Positions 59,207-64,000 of a stretch of DNA of 64,000 nucleotides are shown piece by piece. This DNA is from Rhizobium sp. CG5 (GTDB lineage: Bacteria; Pseudomonadota; Alphaproteobacteria; Rhizobiales; Rhizobiaceae), in contig NZ_JABAEF010000027.1 of the NCBI RefSeq assembly GCF_023701945.1, positions 1 to 64,000 of the forward strand. Reading direction: 5' to 3'. The translations under genes and the position numbers were made by a program. Each line of letters starts with the position of its first letter. Positions within the stretch are counted from its first letter, which is position 1. The notes beneath the pieces are model-generated. The model ran no database searches, had not been told where the DNA came from, and was given only the letters and a program-made list of their open reading frames with translations.

Positions 59207-60108
59207 CCGTCAAACTCTTCGACCGCTCCTGGTGGCAAAACGACAACTCGGAATCGCAGACGCAGGCAGCCTGGGTTCATCGCTACAGGCTGTGGGTGGC
59301 GTTCTATGGCAATAGACCGGCAATATTCGGTCTGGTCTTGATCGGGCTGGTGCTTCTTGGCGCCATTTTCGCACCCTGGTTGGCGACTCACGATCCCGTT
59401 GCCCAGAATCTCGGGCAACGGCTTCTGCCACCATCTACCGGAAACTGGTTGGGCACGGACGAACTGGGGCGCGATGTCTATTCCCGCCTGCTCTACGGCG
59501 GCCGGGTGACCCTCGGCATGGTCCTGGCCGTCGTGGTGCTGGTCGCGCCTGTCGGACTTCTTATCGGCTGCGCCGCTGGCTATTATCGCGGTGCCGCGGA
59601 TGTCGTCTTGATGCGCGTCACGGATGTTTTCCTGGCATTTCCGCGTCTCATTCTCGCGCTGGCCTTCGTGGCGGCGATCCATCCTGGGATGACAAGCGCG
59701 GTCATCGCCATCGCCTTGACGACATGGCCTCCCTATGCCCGTCTCGCCCGGGCGGAAACCATGGCGATCCGCGATACCGATTACATCGCCGCCGCGCGCA
59801 TGACCGGGGCGTCCTCGTTTCGGATCATCATCCATCACGTCATGCCTCTTTGCTTCAGCTCCCTGATCGTGCGCGTGACGCTCGACATGAGTTCCATCGT
59901 CATTTTCGCGGCAAGTTTGGGATTTCTGGGCATGGGCGCTCAACCGCCGATGGCCGAATGGGGTACCATGATTTCCAGCGCACGGCGTTTCATCCTCGAG
60001 CAGTGGTGGGTCCCCCTCATTCCCGGGCTCGCGATCCTCACCGTTTCGCTTGCCTTCAACCTGGTGGGTGACGGCTTGCGCGATGCGCTCGACTCCAGAC
60101 AGAACTGA
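59203..60108 (+). CDS. Peptide-type ABC permease, DppC-like
   Basis: This 301-residue partner permease has the family segments LPPSTGNWLGTDELGRDVYSRLLYGGRVTL after the first helix and the coupling loop RDTDYIAAARMTGASSFRIIIHHVMP, then a C-terminal helix pair with MGAQPPMAEWGTMI. The frame is open back to 58792 within the DppB-like gene, but the ATG at 59203 is the real start by overlap and homology. Confidence 0.9.
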   Translation: MTVKLFDRSWWQNDNSESQTQAAWVHRYRLWVAFYGNRPAIFGLVLIGLVLLGAIFAPWLATHDPVAQNLGQRLLPPSTGNWLGTDELGRDVYSRLLYGGRVTLGMVLAVVVLVAPVGLLIGCAAGYYRGAADVVLMRVTDVFLAFPRLILALAFVAAIHPGMTSAVIAIALTTWPPYARLARAETMAIRDTDYIAAARMTGASSFRIIIHHVMPLCFSSLIVRVTLDMSSIVIFAASLGFLGMGAQPPMAEWGTMISSARRFILEQWWVPLIPGLAILTVSLAFNLVGDGLRDALDSRQN

Positions 60109-60113
60109 GGAGA

Positions 60114-60947
60114 ATGGCGATGTTGGTGGAGATTTGCGGCCTCAAGATCGAATTTCCCTCGGCCCGTGGCACGCATACCGCTGTGAAGAATGTGTCGATG
60201 AAGCTTGGCACGGAGAAGCTCGGCATCGTTGGCGAGAGCGGGAGCGGGAAATCGCTGACGGCACGGGCTTTGCTGCAATTGCTGCCGCCAAAGGCGCGCG
60301 TGAGTGCGGACAAGCTGCATTTTGACGGCATAGACGTCTTGGCGGCAAGCGAGAAGCAAATGCGGTCGATCCGTGGACGTCGCGCCGGATTGATCATGCA
60401 GGACCCCAAATACTCGCTCAACCCGATCATGACTGCCGGCGAGCAGATCGCCGAAGCGTGGCGCAATCAGAAAAAGGGAAGCCGTCGCGAAGGCCTGGAG
60501 GCGGCCATCGACCTGCTGGACCAGGTCCAGATCCGCAACCCGAAGCGTGTCGCCGGATCCTATCCCCATGAGCTCTCAGGCGGCATGGGCCAGCGGGTCA
60601 TGATCGCGATGATGCTGGCGCCGGATCCTGAGCTACTGATCGCCGACGAACCTACGTCCGCCCTTGATGCGTCCGTGCAGGCGGAAATTCTCAAGCTGAT
60701 GGAGGACCTCGTTTCTCGCCGCAACATGGGCCTCATGCTCATCAGCCACGATCTTCCGCTCGTGCGCCATTTCTGCGACCGCGTCGTGGTCATGTATGCC
60801 GGTCAGGTGGTCGAGGAACTGGCCGCAGGCGAGCTTGCGCAATCCCGGCATCCCTATACGCGCGCATTGCTGGATTGCCTGCCAAGCCTGACCCGGCCAA
60901 CGGCACGCTTGCCCATCATGAAACGGGATTCGGAGTGGCTGGCATGA
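60114..60947 (+). CDS. Peptide-type ABC ATPase, DppD-like
   Basis: This 277-residue ATPase has Walker A GESGSGKS at about residues 41-48, signature LSGGMGQRVMIAMML, Walker B LLIADEPTSALD and the H-loop LISHDLPLVR. The end has YTRALLDCLPSL, part of the oligopeptide ATPase C-terminal region. The usual iron-sulfur cysteine cluster of full-length DppD proteins is not evident, as the protein is about 50 residues shorter. The ATG at 60114 is close to GAGGAG. The ATG at 60120 in the same frame may be the better spaced start. Confidence 0.88.
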   Translation: MAMLVEICGLKIEFPSARGTHTAVKNVSMKLGTEKLGIVGESGSGKSLTARALLQLLPPKARVSADKLHFDGIDVLAASEKQMRSIRGRRAGLIMQDPKYSLNPIMTAGEQIAEAWRNQKKGSRREGLEAAIDLLDQVQIRNPKRVAGSYPHELSGGMGQRVMIAMMLAPDPELLIADEPTSALDASVQAEILKLMEDLVSRRNMGLMLISHDLPLVRHFCDRVVVMYAGQVVEELAAGELAQSRHPYTRALLDCLPSLTRPTARLPIMKRDSEWLA

Positions 60948-61696
60948 CCGATGCTGACGAAAACATGATTGGCGTCGAAAACCTTCGGGTCCGGTTCGGT
61001 ACGCACGAAGTGGTGCATGGCGTAAGCTTCCAGGTGCCGAGAGGCGGCAGTTTTGGCATTGTCGGCGAAAGCGGTTCAGGCAAGTCGACCGTGATGCGGG
61101 TTCTGGCCGGCCTTGTCGATACCTGGACCGGCGACGTGAGAATGAGCGGCGTATCGCAGCCGCACAAGCGCCCACGCGATTTCTTCAGGCAGGTTCAGAT
61201 GGTGTTTCAGGACCCTTACGGTTCGTTACATCCGAGCCATACCGTCAACCGGACGCTGATCGAACCGCTGATCGTCCAGGGGATTGGCGATATCGACCGG
61301 CGGGTCCGCGAGGTGATGTCCGATGTCGCTCTTCCGACCGCGGCACGGTACCGCTATGCCCATCAGTTGTCGGGTGGCCAGCGCCAGCGCGTGGCGATTG
61401 CCCGAGCGCTGATTTCGCAGCCGTCCATCGTCCTGCTCGACGAGCCGACAAGCGCGTTGGACGTGTCCGTTCAGGCCGAAATTCTCAACCTGCTGATGGA
61501 TCTGCGCGAGGAGCACAAGCTGACCTATCTGATGGTGAGCCATAACCTCGCGGTGGTCGCCCATATGTGTCCGCAGCTCGGTGTGATGGACAGCGGGGAG
61601 ATGGTCGAAATCCTGTCGGCCGAGGATCTGCGAGCCGGGCGGACAAAGCACCCGCGAACGACCAGGCTAAGAGAGCTGGATGTCGAACTGGAATAA
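60944..61696 (+). CDS. Peptide-type ABC ATPase, DppF-like
   Basis: This is a 250-residue ATPase with Walker A GESGSGKS, Q-loop VFQDPYGSLHPSHTV, signature LSGGQRQRVAIARAL, Walker B IVLLDEPTSALD and the H-loop MVSHNLAVVAHM. It overlaps the DppD-like gene by four bases (ATGA) and is a paralogue of it. It forms the second nucleotide-binding subunit of the importer. It is shorter than DppF at the C-terminus. A gene for a gamma-glutamyltransferase homologue follows at once. Confidence 0.88.
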   Translation: MTDADENMIGVENLRVRFGTHEVVHGVSFQVPRGGSFGIVGESGSGKSTVMRVLAGLVDTWTGDVRMSGVSQPHKRPRDFFRQVQMVFQDPYGSLHPSHTVNRTLIEPLIVQGIGDIDRRVREVMSDVALPTAARYRYAHQLSGGQRQRVAIARALISQPSIVLLDEPTSALDVSVQAEILNLLMDLREEHKLTYLMVSHNLAVVAHMCPQLGVMDSGEMVEILSAEDLRAGRTKHPRTTRLRELDVELE

Positions 61697-61772
61697 TCGG
61701 CGCCCCGGTTCTCGCCAGCCGGCATCCGGCGAGAGCACGCACATCAATTTGGACATCGACGTGGGAATGAAC

Positions 61773-63359
61773 ATGCGCAACGAAAAGACCCGAACGCGAT
61801 CAACCGTATACTCCGCCAGGGCGGCAGTGGCGACCTCGCATCCGCAGGCAAGCCTGACGGCAATCGAAATGCTGCAGAAAGGTGGAAACGCCGTCGACGC
61901 CGCCATAGCTGCGATTGCCGTGCAATGCGTCGTCGAGCCGCATCAGACCGGGATCGGCGGCGATTGCTTTGCTGTGTACATGCCCCGCAACGCCGATGCG
62001 CCCATAGCGCTCAGCGGCGCCGGACGTGCGCCGGCAGCGGCCAATCCGGACTGGTATGCGAGGCAGGGCATAACCGAACTGGCGCTGGATTCAGCCCATT
62101 CGGTTACGGTTCCGGGCGCCGTCGCCGGTTGGTGCAGGCTTATCGCCGACCACGGAAAGCTGTCGATCGGAACCGTGCTTGAGCCAGCGATCCGGCTGGC
62201 CCGTGACGGTTATGTGGTCCAGCCCGTCGTCGCCCAGGACTGGTTGCAGGAGGCGCCACTGCTGGCGAACCATCCCGTCGCCGCGTCGGTTTTCCTTCCA
62301 GACGGCAAGCCCTTGCCTGAAGGCTCCATCCACCGCCAGCCCCTGCTGGCTGCTACACTGGAAAAGATTGCCCGGGATGGTCACCAAGGCTTCTATGAGG
62401 GTGAGGTCGCCAACGACATGGTGGCCTGCCTTCAGGACCATGGCGGCCTGCACAGCCTGGACGATTTCGCTGAGGCGCGCGCCGATTACGTCACGACGAT
62501 TTCCTCCCGCTACAAGGGATACGACATCGTCGAATTGCCGCCGAGCGGTCAGGGGCTTGCGGCGCTGATGATGCTCAATGCGCTCGATGGCATGGATCTG
62601 CGCGACCCGGGCCTCAGCGAGGCCGACCGTATCCATATTTTCGCCGAACTGGCCAAGCTTGCCTATCACCACCGCGATGAACTGTTCTGCGACCCTGATT
62701 TTGGCTCCACGCCCGTCCAACAGCTCCTGTCTCCGCAATGGGCCGAATTTGCTCGCTCGCGCATCGATATGAAAAAGGCCGCGGCTCCGACCGTCTGGCC
62801 GGAGGTGACGCAGCTCGACACGGTCTATGCCTGCGTCGTCGATGAGGAGGGCAATGCCATCTCCTTCATCAATTCGCTGTTTCACTCCTTCGGCAGCCGC
62901 ATCATGGCGCCGCGCTCAGGCGTTCTGTTTCACAATCGCGGCGCGCAGTTCCGTCTGGAAGCTGGGCATCCCAATGCGATCGCCGGCGGCAAGCGGCCGC
63001 TGCATACGCTGATCCCCGGCATGGTCATGCAGAATGGCCAGTGCGTGGCCCCCTTCGGGGTCATGGGAGGGCCGTATCAGGCGGCCGGGCATGCCGAACT
63101 GCTGTCAAATATTCTCGACCACGGCATGGACATGCAGCAGGCGCTCGATGCGCCGCGCAGCTTTGTCTATCGCGGTGTCCTCAATATTGAGCAGCGTCAG
63201 GATGAGAGCGTTATCGATGAATTGCGCAGCCGCGGCCACGATGCGCAATGGTCGCCAACCCCGATCGGCGGCGGCCAAATCATCTGGCGAAATCCGCAAA
63301 GCGGTGTTCTGGCGGCCGCATCCGACCCGCGCAAGGACGGCTGCGCGCTCGGGCTATAG
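61773..63359 (+). CDS. Gamma-glutamyltransferase-family protein
   Basis: This 528-residue Ntn-hydrolase of the gamma-glutamyltranspeptidase family is related to YwrD and cephalosporin acylases. It matures by cleavage before a threonine. The expected nucleophile is the Thr in the segment QLDTVYACVVDEEGNAISF, at about residue 350. The N-terminal GGNAVDAAIAAIAVQCVVEPHQTGIGGDCFAVY and the late GVMGGPYQAAGHAELL are conserved. There is no signal peptide, unlike periplasmic GGT. The ATG at 61773 after GGGA is my choice. ATGs at 61767 and 61680 (within the previous gene) are alternatives. It may hydrolyse a gamma-glutamyl compound brought in by the adjacent importer. Confidence 0.86.
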   Translation: MRNEKTRTRSTVYSARAAVATSHPQASLTAIEMLQKGGNAVDAAIAAIAVQCVVEPHQTGIGGDCFAVYMPRNADAPIALSGAGRAPAAANPDWYARQGITELALDSAHSVTVPGAVAGWCRLIADHGKLSIGTVLEPAIRLARDGYVVQPVVAQDWLQEAPLLANHPVAASVFLPDGKPLPEGSIHRQPLLAATLEKIARDGHQGFYEGEVANDMVACLQDHGGLHSLDDFAEARADYVTTISSRYKGYDIVELPPSGQGLAALMMLNALDGMDLRDPGLSEADRIHIFAELAKLAYHHRDELFCDPDFGSTPVQQLLSPQWAEFARSRIDMKKAAAPTVWPEVTQLDTVYACVVDEEGNAISFINSLFHSFGSRIMAPRSGVLFHNRGAQFRLEAGHPNAIAGGKRPLHTLIPGMVMQNGQCVAPFGVMGGPYQAAGHAELLSNILDHGMDMQQALDAPRSFVYRGVLNIEQRQDESVIDELRSRGHDAQWSPTPIGGGQIIWRNPQSGVLAAASDPRKDGCALGL

Positions 63360-63419
63360 CCATTCGCGCATCGGCAAGACCATGGCTGCGCACTAAACTC
63401 AAACAAGAAAGTCTATCTC

Positions 63420-63917
63420 ATGAAAGTGGAACAGCGCCTCGCAGAACTGGATATCGAACTGACGGTGCCGATGGCCGGCCCTGATCAATACGGCAAACGC
63501 TACGGCAAGATGAAGCCTTTCGTCATCACCGGAAGGGTCATGCATCTGTGCGGACATTCCCCGGGCATGAAGGACGGCAAGGTGCTTTATCCGGGACGTC
63601 TGGGCGATGGGGTGAGCATCGAGGAGGGCTATCTCGCAGCGCGGCACACCGGCATCAACTGCATTTCCACGATTAAGCGGGCGCTCGGAGATCTGGACAG
63701 GGTGACAGCCATCGTCAGTTCATTGAACTACGTCGCCTGCACGCCGGATTTCTTCGAGCACTACAAGATCACCAACGGTCTGACCGACCTTCTGGAGGAG
63801 GTCTTCGGCCCGGATATCGGTCTGGGTGCCCGGGCGACCTACGGCGCACCGTCGCTCACGGACAATTATTGCTTCGAGACATCCCTGATCCTCGAAATCG
63901 ACGGTCCCGTTTCCTGA
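63420..63917 (+). CDS. RidA/YjgF-family protein
   Basis: This 165-residue protein has the YjgF/YER057c/UK114 fold. It includes LGARATYGAPSLTDNY, with the arginine that binds the imine carboxylate in RidA-type deaminases, and an N-terminal extension of about 35 residues. RidA members hydrolyse reactive enamines and imines such as 2-aminoacrylate, which PLP lyases and amine oxidases release. Its presence beside a cysteine desulfhydrase-like enzyme and sarcosine oxidase in the same locus fits that role. It starts 60 bases after the gamma-glutamyltransferase-like gene, with no terminator between them. Confidence 0.87.
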   Translation: MKVEQRLAELDIELTVPMAGPDQYGKRYGKMKPFVITGRVMHLCGHSPGMKDGKVLYPGRLGDGVSIEEGYLAARHTGINCISTIKRALGDLDRVTAIVSSLNYVACTPDFFEHYKITNGLTDLLEEVFGPDIGLGARATYGAPSLTDNYCFETSLILEIDGPVS

Positions 63918-64000
63918 AGGCTGTCTCACAAGCACACAGTTCGCCGAAGAGGCGCAAGCAGCATTTCCGAACTTTTTCGATCCGGCGACATCCTCGCAAG
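63918..64000. other. Right edge, no gene seen
   Basis: The last 83 bases show no supported gene. The locus may continue beyond the window on the plus strand. Confidence 0.3.

Overview
The window looks like an accessory replicon or chromid segment from an alphaproteobacterium of the Rhizobium/Agrobacterium group. The evidence is the GC-rich, tightly packed catabolic operons, each with its own ABC transporter and local regulator, and an lpiA-acvB pair (aminoacyl-phosphatidylglycerol synthase plus its hydrolase/virulence-factor partner), an arrangement typical of Rhizobiaceae. I see no rRNA, tRNA, CRISPR array, replication origin or prophage. The placement is inferred from gene content only.

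Region A (271-9257) is a LacI-controlled locus. A carbohydrate-type ABC transporter (binding protein, two permeases, ATPase) is grouped with three SnoaL/NTF2-fold proteins and a TauE/SafE permease. Two operator-like palindromes lie in the divergent promoter. No ordinary sugar-catabolic enzyme is present. Region B (9258-12272) is a graveyard of mobile DNA: an N-terminally truncated IS110-type transposase, the tail of an ArdC-like antirestriction gene, and an IS481 transposase. Region C (12273-16189, minus strand) has a polar amino acid-type binding protein and permease without an ATPase, a xylose-isomerase-like TIM barrel protein and an FCD/GntR regulator.

Region D (16806-23569) is one seven-gene operon: a spermidine/iron-type ABC importer, a creatinase-like M24 protein lacking the usual metal ligands, a flavin-reductase-fold protein and an AllE-like (S)-ureidoglycine aminohydrolase. 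It points to uptake and breakdown of an amidino- or ureido-type nitrogen compound. Region E (23570-24989) holds a start-less open frame, a strong terminator and an IS3 remnant. Then come lpiA-acvB (24990-28951) and a divergent AraC regulator/Fsr-type efflux pair (29227-31426).

Region H (32055-40958) is a nine-gene minus-strand operon with a divergent MarR gene: a Tau/Ssu-type importer, a second metal-ligand-poor M24 protein, a hydroxyquinol-type intradiol dioxygenase, an SDR, a beta-keto acid cleavage enzyme, a medium-chain dehydrogenase and a cupin. A benzoylformate-decarboxylase-like TPP enzyme and an aromatic-type aldehyde dehydrogenase (40961-44197) follow and seem functionally allied. 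Together they suggest degradation of an aromatic acid.

Region K (44941-63917) combines an M19 dipeptidase homologue, an IclR regulator, an aldehyde dehydrogenase, a D-cysteine desulfhydrase-like PLP enzyme, heterotetrameric sarcosine oxidase (soxBDAG), a class III aminotransferase, a complete Dpp-type peptide importer, a gamma-glutamyltransferase homologue and a RidA-like protein. Four copies of a GAACA-N-ATGTTC-like palindrome sit in front of the transcription units and look like the operator of one local regulon. This is my best candidate for an undescribed catabolic system. It may take in a gamma-glutamyl or N-alkylated peptide-like compound and break it down stepwise.
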